64,000 nucleotides of DNA from DATAGF01 sp963835685 (GTDB taxonomy: Bacteria > Actinomycetota > Thermoleophilia > Miltoncostaeales > Miltoncostaeaceae). Within the stretch, counting starts at the first letter, position 1; every line of letters begins with the position of its first letter. The DNA lies in assembly GCA_963835685.1 (NCBI GenBank), contig CAWIGI010000010.1, positions 255,787 through 319,786 on the forward strand, given 5' to 3'. Below, piece after piece: positions 54,315 to 62,657 of the stretch. The notes under the pieces were generated by a model that was not told the DNA's origin, did not search any database, and saw nothing but the letters and a program-made list of their open reading frames with translations. A program made the translations under genes and the position numbers.

Positions 54315-54541
54315 TTCGCCGGCGGGAAGTCCCGGCGCTCGTTCTCAGCGATCTCGAGGAGCTGGCGCCAGAGCGCTTCGGTGTCGGCGTGGCTCAACCC
54401 GGCCTCAGCACCTGCTTCCGCCCAGCCGAGGCCGCGATCGCAAAAGGCGCGGATGAACAGGGCGTGCCGCGCGGCGAGGTTGACGCGCGTCGCCCGCTGC
54501 TCCCAGAGGCGACACAGTTCGTCGCGCTTGATCTCGCTCAT
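54311..54541 (-). CDS. Small helical protein, last of a cluster
   Basis: A 76-aa protein from ATG 54541: SEIKRDELCRLWEQRATRVNLAARHALFIRAFCDRGLGWAEAGAEAGLSHADTEALWRQLLEIAENERRDFPPAN. Helices near 40-65 could form a helix-turn-helix. The start overlaps the preceding stop (ATGA). Confidence 0.5.
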   Translation of the reverse strand: MSEIKRDELCRLWEQRATRVNLAARHALFIRAFCDRGLGWAEAGAEAGLSHADTEALWRQLLEIAENERRDFPPAN

Positions 54542-54738
54542 GGGAAGCCCGATCCGATGGCGGCACCGCGGACGGCTACGAGTACGAGCGCCCGCTGCTC
54601 CGCGGTCAACCGCCCCAGCCGGCGCCAGGCCTCGTCGGCGTCGACCTCGGGCAGCTCGCGCGCCGGCGGGCGAGACTCCCACAGGGCCTCGTCCTCGGCC
54701 CAGCGATCGAGGGGCGGGCCACGGTCAGTCGAGCTCAT
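54538..54738 (-). CDS. Small protein with DADEAWRRLGRLT motif
   Basis: A 66-aa frame from ATG 54738: RWAEDEALWESRPPARELPEVDADEAWRRLGRLTAEQRALVLVAVRGAAIGSGFP. It is a paralogue of the frame at 55034-55229 (shared EAL, VDA-x-EAWRRLGRLT). It overlaps its neighbours at both ends, so the cluster is translationally coupled. Confidence 0.5.
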   Translation of the reverse strand: MSSTDRGPPLDRWAEDEALWESRPPARELPEVDADEAWRRLGRLTAEQRALVLVAVRGAAIGSGFP

Positions 54739-54976
54739 CGAACTGCACGAGGAAGTGGCGCTCGATGCCCTCCTCCCGCAGCGCCGCCTCCACGCTCCTC
54801 GCAGTCTCCGCCGCGGCGGCCCGGACGCCAGCGTTGACCGCGGCGATGAAGAGGATCCCCAGAGCGCGAGTGGCCTCGGGCGGCAGTCGGATTCCCGCGT
54901 CGGCCAAGGCGCGCCCGAAGGCGTTGAGCTCGTCCTGAGTCTCCGACATAAGCCGATCGCGTAAGTTCGGGTCCAT
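54725..54976 (-). CDS. Small alpha-helical protein
   Basis: An 83-aa protein: DPNLRDRLMSETQDELNAFGRALADAGIRLPPEATRALGILFIAAVNAGVRAAAAETARSVEAALREEGIERHFLVQFDELD. One amphipathic or weakly hydrophobic helix lies in the middle. Its end overlaps the next gene by 14 bases. Confidence 0.5.
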   Translation of the reverse strand: MDPNLRDRLMSETQDELNAFGRALADAGIRLPPEATRALGILFIAAVNAGVRAAAAETARSVEAALREEGIERHFLVQFDELD

Positions 54977-55033
54977 CTCAGATCAGGTCCCGGCCAGCGG
55001 CCGCTCAAACATGAACACGAGCCGGCGTGCCGC

Positions 55034-55229
55034 TCATGGCAGGTCCTCCGCCGAGCGCGCGAGGGCTTGGTCGATCACCACCCGCTGCGTCGGTGAGCCT
55101 CCCCAGCCGGCGCCAGGCCTCCTTGGCATCGACGGCCGGCAGGTCACGCGCTAAGCGGGCGAGCTCACGCAGGGCTTCGTCCCCGGCCGAGCGCTCGAGC
55201 GGCGGGGTGGTCAATCGACGCCGAGGCAT
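55034..55229 (-). pseudogene. Frameshifted paralogue of the 54538-54738 gene
   Basis: The frame from ATG 55229 reads RSAGDEALRELARLARDLPAVDAKEAWRRLGRLT; one base later the alignment continues in another frame as TQRVVIDQALARSAEDLP and stops at 55034. The shared VDA-x-EAWRRLGRLT shows duplication within the cluster. Confidence 0.5.
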
Positions 55230-55385
55230 GCCACTGACTCGGCCAGTCCGTCCGAGCTGTCATCCACGCCGATGACCTCCATATCGACATCGACACCGGC
55301 GATGCTGGCAGCTCTCGCCGCCGGGGTTGACGCCGATGATGATACCCCCGCCCGTGTTGAAGGCCTCATCGCTGACGAGCCAGGT

Positions 55386-55426
55386 AGAGAGCCGTGAAGG
55401 ATTCGAACCCTCGACCTTGGGATTAA
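55386..55426 (-). tRNA. 3' half of a tRNA-Lys(CTT)-like sequence (att-site remnant)
   Basis: On the minus strand the homology begins at the anticodon loop CTCTTAA (anticodon CTT), continues with TCCCAAGGTC and an intact T arm (GAGGG TTCGAAT CCTTC) and ends in ACGGCTC. The 5' side of the anticodon stem does not pair and no D arm is present. This is the classical extent of an att core in a tRNA gene. Apart from this, 55230-55689 shows no gene. Confidence 0.7.
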
Positions 55427-55689
55427 GAGTAGGCGAGGGCGCTCTCGGGGTGGCTCGCGTCGTCTCGCGATTACCGTTTCAAAAGCGGGGTCTCGGCCCG
55501 ACCGGGGCGCTCTCGTCTCGGGTCGTCTCTGCCCGTCTCGTTCCCACCCTGTTCCCACTCCGGTGGGGCTATGAATGCGTCGCCGAGGGCGAGTTTAGAG
55601 GGCCGGCGGCGCGGCCGCGGGGTGGGATCCTGGGTGGCGAGGGCCCGGCGCCTGGTCGAGGGGCGGGCGGCGACGTAGGCTGGCGAGCG

Positions 55690-57235
55690 GTGAGCTCTGC
55701 GGCCGCCGCGCGCGAGTACCACGATCGCACGAAGCACAGCCACGAGAGCGTGCGGGCTGGAGGGCAGTATCTCGACTGGGCCAACAAGCCCCTGCCCTTC
55801 AAGCACTATCCGACCGTCGCGCCGCTCCCGCTGCCGGCGGACCTCCCCGAGAGCCGGCTCCCGGCGATCGAGGCGCTCTCGGGTCGAGCGCCAGAGGGAG
55901 CGGCCGACCTCGACCTCCCCGGGCTCGCCCGCCTCCTCTTCTTCTCCGCCGGGGTCACCCGCCTGCTGCGCGCGGACGCGGAGCCCCTCTTGCTGCGCGC
56001 CGCCCCCTCCGCGGGAGCCCTCTACCCGGTCGAGGCCTACGTCGTCTGCGGCGACCTCGACGGCCTGGCGGCGGGGGTGTACCACTTCGGGCCGTTCGAG
56101 TTCGCGCTCAGGCGGCTGCGATCCGGCGACCACCGCGGCGCGCTCGCGGGCGCCGCCGCCGACCCGGCGCTGGCGGCGAGCCCCGCCGCCCTCGTGCTGA
56201 CCGGGATCCCCTGGCGCACGGCCTGGAAGTACCGCGACCGCGGGTACCGCCACCTCTTCTGGGACTCCGGCGCGATCCTGGCCAACCTCCTGGCCCTCGC
56301 CGGGGCCGCCGCGCTGCCAGCGCGCCTCCTGCTCGGCTTCGTCGACCGCGAGGTCGCGCTCCTGCTCGACCTGCGAGAGCCCGAGGAGCTGACGCTCGCG
56401 ATCGCGCCGCTCGGCGCCCCGGGCGCGGGCGCGCCGGGCCCGAGCCCGCCGCTCGAGCCCCTGGGGCTGCCGGTGCGCCCGCTCTCGCCGAGCCCCCGCG
56501 ACTACCCGCTCATCGCGCGGACCCACCCCGCGGGCAACCTGGCCGACCCGGGGGAGGTCGAGGCGTGGCGGACCGCGGCGACCGCCTTGGCCGCCGGGTG
56601 CCCGCCCCCCGCCGTCCGACCGCCGGAGGCGCAGGGCGCCGAGGCCGTCGAGGCGGTCATCCTCCGCCGCGACTCCACGCGGCGCTTCCGGCCGCGCTCG
56701 ATCCCGGGGCAGGGGCTCGCCTGGCCGATGGGCGTCGCCGCCCGTCCCGTCCCGTGCGACTTCGCCCCGAGCGGGGGCAGCCTGCTCGTCCACTTTCTGA
56801 GCGTGCACGAGGTTGAACGGCGTCGCCCCGGGCGCCTACCGCTGGGAGGGAGGGGGCCTCGAGCTCGTGCGCTCGGGCGGCTCTCGCGAGCGCTCCGCCG
56901 ACCTCTGCCTGGGGCAGGACCTGGGCGGCGACTCGGCGTACACCGCCTTCCATTCCTGCCGCCTCGCGCCCGCGCTCGCCGCGCTCGGGGCGCGGGGCTA
57001 CCGGGCGGCCCAGCTCGAGGCCGGCATCGCCTCGGGCCGCCTTCAGCTGGCCGCGCGCGCGCTCGGGCTCGGGGGGACCGGCCTCACCTTCTTCGACGAC
57101 GAGGTCTCGCGCCTCTTCGCGACCGACGCGGCACCGATGACCGCCGCGGCCGTGGGGGTGCCGGCGCACCGCAGCGCGCCGGGCCGGCGGCCGCGCGACA
57201 TGCCGCGCCTGCGGGTCGAGGACGGGCCGCGATAG
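55690..57235 (+). pseudogene. SagB/ThcOx-type tandem nitroreductase, frameshifted
   Basis: FMN-dependent oxidoreductase of the SagB class, often oxidising azoline rings or acting on small molecules. From GTG 55690: AREYHDRTKHSHESVR and LDWANKPLPFKHYP, the first nitroreductase domain (FFSAGVTRLLRADAEPLLLRAAPSAGALYPVEAYVV ... GYRHLFWDSGAILANLLALA), then a second (AVILRRDSTRRFRPRSIP). Near 56812 an extra T shifts the frame to NGVAPGAYRWEGGGLELVR ... AYTAFHSCRLAP ... AAQLEAGIASGRLQLAARALGLGGTGLTFFDDEV. No precursor peptide gene is beside it. Confidence 0.8.
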
Positions 57236-57497
57236 GCCCTGGCGCAGGTACGCTGGCCTCGCCCGCGGGACCAGGAGGGACGGCGATGAAGCGCTTGCTG
57301 CTACCCGGCTTCGACTCTCGCGATCGGGCTGGCCGGAGCATCCTCCGAGGCGGTGCCACCGCTGTGGTGGCCCTGGCTTCTGATATGGACGTCGCATCGC
57401 GCAGAGTTGCGATGTCTGAACCCTCCGAGCCCGCTGCGCCGCGTCCATACGCGATGATGCCCGCTCCAGCCGGAAGGGCGGTCACGAGGAGGGGGGG

Positions 57498-57884
57498 ATG
57501 GCGCACACGCGAAGGACCGTCGCGGAGCTCAGGCGCGCGTTCGGGGGACGCGTCGCGCTTGTCCGCCACGACATGGGCATCACCGGCTTCGGGGTCCAGC
57601 TCTTCGACTTCCGGCCCGGCGACGACGGCCCGCCGGCGCACGACGAGGCCAGGAGCGGGCAAGAGGAGCTTTATGTCGGGCTGGGTGGCTCCGGGTGGAT
57701 CGAGGTTGACGGCGAGTCGCTCGAGTTTGGGCCCGAGACCCTGGTCGCCATCCCTCCGGGCACGCGGCGGAAGGTTCGGGTCGGGGCCGAGGGGCTGCGC
57801 TACCTGTGCGTTGGCGGTGTCCCGGGCGGGGCCTACGAGCCGAGCGAGAAGTTCGATCGTGCCCGCGAGGCCGCGGGCGCGTAG
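57498..57884 (+). CDS. Cupin-domain protein
   Basis: A 128-aa single-cupin protein. The two motifs are GVQLFDFRPGDDGPPAHDEARSGQEELYVGLGGSGWIEVDGE and LVAIPPGTRRKVRVGAEGLRYLCVG; the metal His/Glu positions are only partly kept (AHDEA, EELY). ATG 57498 follows GAGGAGGGGGG. Function unknown. The 57236-57497 gap before it shows no supported gene. Confidence 0.85.
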   Translation: MAHTRRTVAELRRAFGGRVALVRHDMGITGFGVQLFDFRPGDDGPPAHDEARSGQEELYVGLGGSGWIEVDGESLEFGPETLVAIPPGTRRKVRVGAEGLRYLCVGGVPGGAYEPSEKFDRAREAAGA

Positions 57885-57971
57885 GAGCGAGCCCAGCCCC
57901 CTGCACCGGGCGGCGCCCCTCGGGGCCTCAGTGGTCTGGATGCTCCGGGACCCTCCGGAACCGCGATCTCT

Positions 57972-58164
57972 CTCGACTCCGTGCCGATGGCGCGACTCGG
58001 CGAGACGGACGACATCGTCGGCGCCGCCATCTGGCTCGCCTCGGACGCCTCCGCGTACGTCACCGGCGCCAACGTGGCCGTCGACGGGGGCCTTGCCCTC
58101 GGGCTCTCCGAGGGACTGGCGCGCCCTGCGCCTGCGAGAGGGTCGGGACCCGCCCCCCGGCTGA
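57972..58164 (+). pseudogene. C-terminal remnant of a short-chain dehydrogenase
   Basis: The frame reads VPMARLGETDDIVGAAIWLASDASAYVTGANVAVDGGLAL, the last helix and strand of SDR proteins. The cofactor and catalytic parts are missing. The frame then runs on into non-homologous sequence. Confidence 0.6.
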
Positions 58165-58206
58165 CCGCCGACCTTAAATCGGCCTGCTCCGGCGACGCGG
58201 GAGGAG

Positions 58207-58245
58207 GGAGCGGAGGGGAGGGATCCGAACCCCTCGTCGGATCCC
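58207..58245 (-). tRNA. tRNA-Ser-like 3' remnant (att-site candidate)
   Basis: On the minus strand AGGGG TTCGGAT CCCT forms a T arm followed by CCCCTCCGC, resembling the 3' end of tRNA-Ser genes (acceptor ending CTCC). The region upstream could be a variable arm but no complete cloverleaf is seen. Confidence 0.4.
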
Positions 58246-58299
58246 GAGACCCGACCCGCTGTCGCGGTGCCGCGCTCCCCATCCGGACGCCGCGGCGCT

Positions 58300-58331
58300 C
58301 TCATCTCGGCCTCACGTGGTGTTCCTAACCT
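58300..58331 (+). promoter_or_regulatory. Two CTCA(T/C) boxes 11 bp apart and -10 box before the second FN3 paralogue
   Basis: CTCAT (58300-58304) and CTCAC (58311-58315) are 11 bases apart and TAACCT (58326-58331) begins 15 bases after the second box start: the same geometry as at 36476-36507. The leaders further share TGGCCCG, CGGGCCGATCACG and AGGAGCG. Confidence 0.6.
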
Positions 58332-58376
58332 CGTGCTCCGTGGCCCGAGTCGGGCCGATCACGGAAGGAGCGTGAC

Positions 58377-59186
58377 GTGAGAACCCGTACCCCCCGACAC
58401 CAAATCGCAGGGCTCGCGGCGGCGGCGGTCGTCGCCGGCGTCGCGGTCGCCGGCGGGGCTGTGGGCGGCAGCGCGACCAAGGCGGCCCCGGCGCGCTCGG
58501 CCGAGAGCGCCGCGCTCGGCGCGACGCCGGGCGCGAAGGTCGTACCGCTCAAGGACGCGCGCCTGAAGTTCGAGATCAACGCGACCGACCGGGATGGCGG
58601 CGTTCAGGTCTTCATCGATGCCGAGTCCTGGAAGCAGATGTCGATCTTCGACCCGGCCGGCAGGCGGATCTTCCAGTTGACCACGAGCGGCCGGATGGGC
58701 AAGCAGGGGGGCACCGAGCTGTTCCTGGAGAGCGCGGAGCCGCCGTTCGGCAAGCTGCCCGTGGCGAAACTGCTCAGGCGCTTCCCGGAGGGCAGGTACG
58801 CCTTCCGCGGCGTCGGTCTCGCGGGCGAGCGCTACGTCGGGTCGGCTCGCCTCAGCCACCGCCTCCCCGCCGGACCCGAGCTGGTCTCGCCGCTCCAGGG
58901 GGATCCCCCGTCGAATCCCGACGACGCCACGGTCGTCTGGAGGACGGTCGCTCCCCCCAAGGGGAGCCGGATCATCGGGTACCAGGTGCTGGTCGTGCGA
59001 GGGGATCCCGGGCCGCGGGCGTTGCCCGAGGTCGCCCTCGACGTGATCCTGCCACCGTCGGCGACGAGCCTGAGGGTGCCGCCCGGCTTCCTCCGGGCCG
59101 GCACCGAGTACGACTGGGAGGTCCTCGCCATCGAGAAGGGCGGAAACCAGACCATCTCCTCGGACACGTTCACGACGGCCTCCTGA
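58377..59186 (+). CDS. Secreted fibronectin type III-like protein, copy 2
   Basis: A 269-aa protein, equal in length to copy 1 (36552-37361). Signal IAGLAAAAVVAGVAVAGGAVGG; central domain KFEINATDRDGGVQVFIDAESWKQMSIFDPAGRRIFQLTTSGRMGKQGGTELFLESAEPPFGKLPVAKLLRRFP; FN3-like end TVVWRTVAPPKGSRIIGYQVLV ... AGTEYDWEVLAIEKGGNQTISSDTF. Start GTG 58377 follows GGAAGGAGCGTGAC. The duplicated pair and shared promoter suggest joint regulation and a surface or extracellular role. Confidence 0.8.
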   Translation: MRTRTPRHQIAGLAAAAVVAGVAVAGGAVGGSATKAAPARSAESAALGATPGAKVVPLKDARLKFEINATDRDGGVQVFIDAESWKQMSIFDPAGRRIFQLTTSGRMGKQGGTELFLESAEPPFGKLPVAKLLRRFPEGRYAFRGVGLAGERYVGSARLSHRLPAGPELVSPLQGDPPSNPDDATVVWRTVAPPKGSRIIGYQVLVVRGDPGPRALPEVALDVILPPSATSLRVPPGFLRAGTEYDWEVLAIEKGGNQTISSDTFTTAS

Positions 59187-59482
59187 TCGGTCCGCGCCGC
59201 CGGACTGGCCCGGCCGAACTGCGCACCCGTCTCCTGGCCCCCCAAGCGACATCGCCTCCGACCGCGCACCACCCGATGGGCAGCCGTCCGCCCGCCAATC
59301 GAACCGGGTGGAGGCTCGGTCGCGGCCTCGCCCGCCGGGGGATCGAGGCGTTCACTTTCGACCCCCCGCCCAACCGATGCCGGGCCCGCTCGTGCCGCCC
59401 ACCTCACCAGTCCTGGCGAGCGCCATCCGGCGCCGAAGTCGCTCCGGCAGCGCGGCTCGCATCGAGCGCAGCCAGACGACGG

Positions 59483-59645
59483 CTACTTCTTGCCCTTGGC
59501 GAACCAACCGAAGACGGCCAGCCCGATCAGGACGAGGAGGAGCCCCTTCCAGACGCTGAAGGTGAGCGCCAGGATGATCCCCACCAGCACCAGGACGCCG
59601 CCAATTGCGATGCCGCGCCGAAGTCGCGCTGGGCTGGGAAGCCAC
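59483..59645 (-). pseudogene. Small two-helix membrane protein with a frameshift
   Basis: The frame ending at 59483 reads RRGIAIGGVLVLVGIILALTFSVWKGLLLVLIGLAVFGWFAKGKK, two membrane helices and a basic tail, but has no start codon. GTG 59645, behind AAGGAGC, opens MASQPSAT one frame away; a single base change near 59615 joins both. Function unknown. The stretch 59187-59482 shows no other gene. Confidence 0.55.
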
Positions 59646-59693
59646 TGCTCTTCGGGGGCGCTCCTTGAGCGCGCCTGCCCTTAAGCGGGGGGC

Positions 59694-59918
59694 GTGCGCC
59701 GGGTCAGGTTCCACGACCTCCGCCCCAGCTACGGCACGGCGATGGTCGCGGCCGGAACGCCGATGCGCGCGCTGATGGCGCTCATGGGCCATGCGTCGAT
59801 GCAGACCACGCTTCGCCACGCGGACTACTCGCCCGACCCGAGTGGCGGCGCCGTGTGGGCGCAGCGGGCCTTCGGCGAGGCCCCGACGGAGACCTATCCC
59901 GTCTTGTCGTCCGGGTGA
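59694..59918 (+). pseudogene. Tyrosine integrase, C-terminal remnant
   Basis: The frame reads VRFHDLRPSYGTAMVAAGTPMRALMALMGHASMQTTLRHADYSPDPSGGAVWAQRAFG, the HxLR box (second position changed to Pro, normally His), the LGH-like MGHAS and the catalytic Tyr in HADYSP. The N-terminus is missing. Confidence 0.75.
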
Positions 59919-59979
59919 CGAGTGCCGTGCTCCAAGGCCCACAGGAGCATGCGGGCCTGAAGGGGGTACGGGGCTCTCG

Positions 59980-60087
59980 GCCGAGTTCGTCAGAGACGAA
60001 CATCTTGAGCTCGTCGTCCCAGATCCACCCCGCCTCCGCAAGGAGGTTGAGCCCGCGGTCGTCAAGGGGCGGGAGGTGGTTGGGCAT
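59980..60087 (-). CDS. 5' part of a small soluble protein
   Basis: From ATG 60087 the frame reads PNHLPPLDDRGLNLLAEAGWIWDDELKMFVSDELGRE, protein-like, then loses character while running into the integrase remnant. TAGTCT lies 6 bases before the ATG on the minus strand, so this is a leaderless gene whose 3' part may have been replaced. The rest of 59919-60252 shows no gene. Confidence 0.4.
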
Positions 60088-60239
60088 GCGCTCAGACTAG
60101 GCGGCCCCTCGGAGGGTGGCACGGACCGTGGTACAGAACGGAGCGAAGCTCAGGTCACCTCGCAGAACCGAAAGCCGCTCTACCTTCCGATCGATCTAGG
60201 GTAGTCCGTCCCGCGCACCCGCTCGTCCGCCCCAGGGGA

Positions 60240-60252
60240 TAGCGTCCCCTTC
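60240..60252 (+). promoter_or_regulatory. -10 box of a leaderless gene
   Basis: TAGCGT (60240-60245) lies 7 bases before ATG 60253, with no ribosome site between. Confidence 0.5.
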
Positions 60253-60636
60253 ATGCCACAAGACGAGCTGAACGACGCCGTGGTCCTTCTGGACTCGGCG
60301 ATCAAGCACGCGAACCGATGGCCGCCTCAGAGCTCGGCGGGGTGGAATCCGGAGCAGCGCCAGCAAGCCGCCGACGCGATGGAGCGGGCGATCGGTCTGA
60401 TGCAGCAGGCCGCGGAGGATCTGATCAGCACGCACCCCGGGGGCAAGTGGGGCACGTTCGATGGTGACCTGGAACATCCCTACCTGGATCGGGCCATCGG
60501 CCTCATGTTCGAGGCCCGGGGGATCGTCGGACGGGAACAGGTGGAAGGAGGGCACGACCGCGAGGCCCTCCAGCGCGCGAGCAAGGCCATCGACGAAGCC
60601 TTCGATCTCATGGGGGGCGTGGCGCTCAGCGAGTGA
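60253..60636 (+). CDS. Helical protein of unknown function
   Basis: A 127-aa soluble, all-helical protein: DELNDAVVLLDSAIKHANRW, QRQQAADAMERAIGLMQQAAEDLIS, YLDRAIGLMFEARGIVG, REALQRASKAIDEAFDLMGGVAL. Two similar units (R-A-I-G-L-M) suggest an internal repeat or four-helix bundle. Leaderless start after TAGCGT. No family recognised. Confidence 0.6.
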   Translation: MPQDELNDAVVLLDSAIKHANRWPPQSSAGWNPEQRQQAADAMERAIGLMQQAAEDLISTHPGGKWGTFDGDLEHPYLDRAIGLMFEARGIVGREQVEGGHDREALQRASKAIDEAFDLMGGVALSE

Positions 60637-60734
60637 GACCAGGTCTCGATGTCCCCCCTCGTGGGTGACTGAAGTAATCTGGGGATCCAGGTTTCGGATC
60701 CACGAGAGGGTGGCGGACCAGTACCGGGCCGGGC

Positions 60735-60930
60735 GGATACTGCTCGCCGGCGGACCCTGGTCGAGATCCTCGACGAGCGCGAGGGCGTCTCCTGGGTCGT
60801 CGACGAGGTCGCCGCTCTGGTGGCCGCCCACCATCACGGCGCGGTGGTGGTGGATGGTGCGGGCCAGTCGGAGACGCTGATCGCCGTTGGAGCGCGCCGG
60901 CGTCGGCCGGGTGGGGTGTTCTGGGCGGCG
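60735..60930 (+). pseudogene. Phage terminase large-subunit-like fragment
   Basis: The frame reads RRTLVEILDEREGVSWVVDEVAALVAAHHHGAVVVDGAGQSETLIAVGA. The pattern of a variable helix followed by VVDEVAAL and the hydrophobic strand AVVVDGAG fits the nuclease-domain region of actinophage terminases. Only this part remains. Confidence 0.45.
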
Positions 60931-60979
60931 TGACTGCTGGCCCGCGCTCTCCCGGCTCCGTCCGCACGAACGAGAGCAG

Positions 60980-61198
60980 TTACCGGTCGGGGTCGGCTTT
61001 GCGGTCCGCCTCCTCCCGGGCGATATCGGCGTCTCGCTCGGCACGACCGACTCGCTGGTCCGCTTCTCTGAGGTCGCGCCGATCTGCGCGCCGCTGCTGC
61101 GCTCCACGCCTCTGGCGTCCACGCATCGAAACGGTTACGAGCAGAACCACGAGGACGACCGCGACCGCGACGATGACAATGACGACGCCGGTGCTCAC
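60980..61198 (-). CDS. Small membrane protein with charged coiled-coil tail
   Basis: A 72-aa protein from GTG 61198: one membrane helix (TGVVIVIVAVAVVLVVLLVTVSM) and a highly charged helical tail (RRGAQQRRADRRDLREADQRVGRAERDADIAREEADRKADPDR). AGGAGG lies 9 bases before the start. Function unknown. Confidence 0.6.
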   Translation of the reverse strand: MSTGVVIVIVAVAVVLVVLLVTVSMRGRQRRGAQQRRADRRDLREADQRVGRAERDADIAREEADRKADPDR

Positions 61199-61463
61199 CT
61201 CGTCTGCCTCCTGGACTGTCCTGATGCGACGATACCGAAAAGGGGGCGAGAGACGAGCCCACCGCCTCACCTCGCCGACGTAGCTCCGCACCAGGGCGAG
61301 CGGCGTGGCAAGGACTAGCGCGGGGGACCGCCCGATTTCTTGGATAGGCCCCAACCCACAGGCCGCTAGGCACTTGCGCGCGCCGACATGCGAGGGCAGA
61401 CCGCGCCGGCTCGGTTTGTGAAAGCCTCGCCATCCCAAAAAGACCCCAGGAGAGAAGGGCACA

Positions 61464-61631
61464 GTGGACGGAATCATCGACAAGCGGGTGAAGGCCGAAG
61501 GTGGCGAGGAGGGAACGGTGGTCGCCGTTGCTCACGGAGGCGGGGGCTTCGGCGGATGGCAACTCCTGATCCTGCAGGACAACGGCAGGCTGACCGTGGC
61601 GGGAGCGATCAACGCCCAGATCGGAGCGTGA
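61464..61631 (+). CDS. 55-residue protein
   Basis: From GTG 61464: DGIIDKRVKAEGGEEGTVVAVAHGGGGFGGWQLLILQDNGRLTVAGAINAQIGA, a small beta-rich protein. CAGGAGAGAAGG precedes the start at good distance. No family recognised. Confidence 0.55.
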   Translation: MDGIIDKRVKAEGGEEGTVVAVAHGGGGFGGWQLLILQDNGRLTVAGAINAQIGA

Positions 61632-61779
61632 CGCTTGAGCCCATGGTCGGATAACTGACCGGCCCGAGAGGTACCCCTCGCCGCCAGTCTTTAGAACCAC
61701 CGTAGAACCACGGCTTCCCTCTAGGCACTTGGCGGAAAAACGGCCGGCGGGCCGCGTCCCCCTAATCGCCTCGGGCCGG

Positions 61780-61905
61780 CGGTAGAACTGCTCGACGTGC
61801 TGCGGCGGCACGTCAAGGACGAGACGGCCGATCTGATCTATCTCGACCCGCCGTTCAACTTCAACGTGAACTACCCCGCCGTAGAGGACGATCGCGAGGC
61901 GCAGC
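61780..61905 (+). pseudogene. DNA N6-adenine methyltransferase, N-terminal fragment
   Basis: The frame reads VELLDVLRRHVKDETADLIYLDPPFNFNVNYPAVEDDREAQ, with the DPPF catalytic motif of N6-adenine/N4-cytosine methyltransferases of the N-4/N-6 family. The remainder of the enzyme is missing; the following ~600 bases to 62519 show nothing recognisable. Confidence 0.6.
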
Positions 61906-62519
61906 TGACGGGCCTCGCCTGGCGGAGGAGGCGCGGGGACCTCTCCATCTGCAGCGCGGTTCTCAGGGGAGGAGCTCAGGATTCGCCGATCCCGTCTCGG
62001 CTCTGGGAGGGCCCCGGGGTTCAGAAGGCAAGGAACGCCTTGGCATCATCGGCGGACGCCGATGCGGCGTCTGCACACCGCGGACGATCTTGCCGGCGCG
62101 TCGCACACGCCCCCCTCGCCGCTGCAAACAAGCCTCGCCCGGTCGGCGCCATCATTTGGACCCCTAGCCCCCGGCCACCTCGTGTCGAGCATCGGCAAGG
62201 AGAGACGCTGGCGTCAACGCATGCTGAGCCAGGAGCTCAACATGCGAAACGTCACCGCTTCGCCCGGGCATCGACCCATTCCCAAGGTCGGATCGATGCC
62301 GGTCGGATCGGCGACGATTGAGTCGGCAGAGAGGGGCCCTCGGCCCGGATCTCCGCTCGCCGCCTCGCCGGCGTTATAGATCTCTGGCGCGTAATCCCTC
62401 GCCCCAGAGAACGTCCCAGGCCGCTTTCGGCGCCTCGGCAGTCAGCCATCGCGGGAGAGCGACCCGGATGCCTGACGCTAGCGGTCGGCCGCGACGCAAG
62501 CGGCTGTCATTGGGAGAGC

Positions 62520-62657
62520 CGCTGCAAGATCGTCGCCAAGGTGCGCCTGCAGGGGGTGAGCCCCGAGCTGGCCGCGGCCAGCTCGGGCGTGCATCGCTCG
62601 ACCGCCTACCGCCTGCTCGGCCGGTTCGACCAGGGCGGCTGGGCGCTCCGGACCTAG
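62520..62657 (+). mobile_element. IS481-type transposase, N-terminal fragment
   Basis: The frame reads CKIVAKVRLQGVSPELAAASSGVHRSTAYRLLGRFDQGGWALRT and stops. This is the N-terminal helix-turn-helix of IS481-family transposases (R-x-x-L-V-x-x-V-x-x-G ... S-x-x-T-x-Y-R-W-x-x-R-F). The catalytic DDE part and inverted repeats are absent. Confidence 0.6.
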
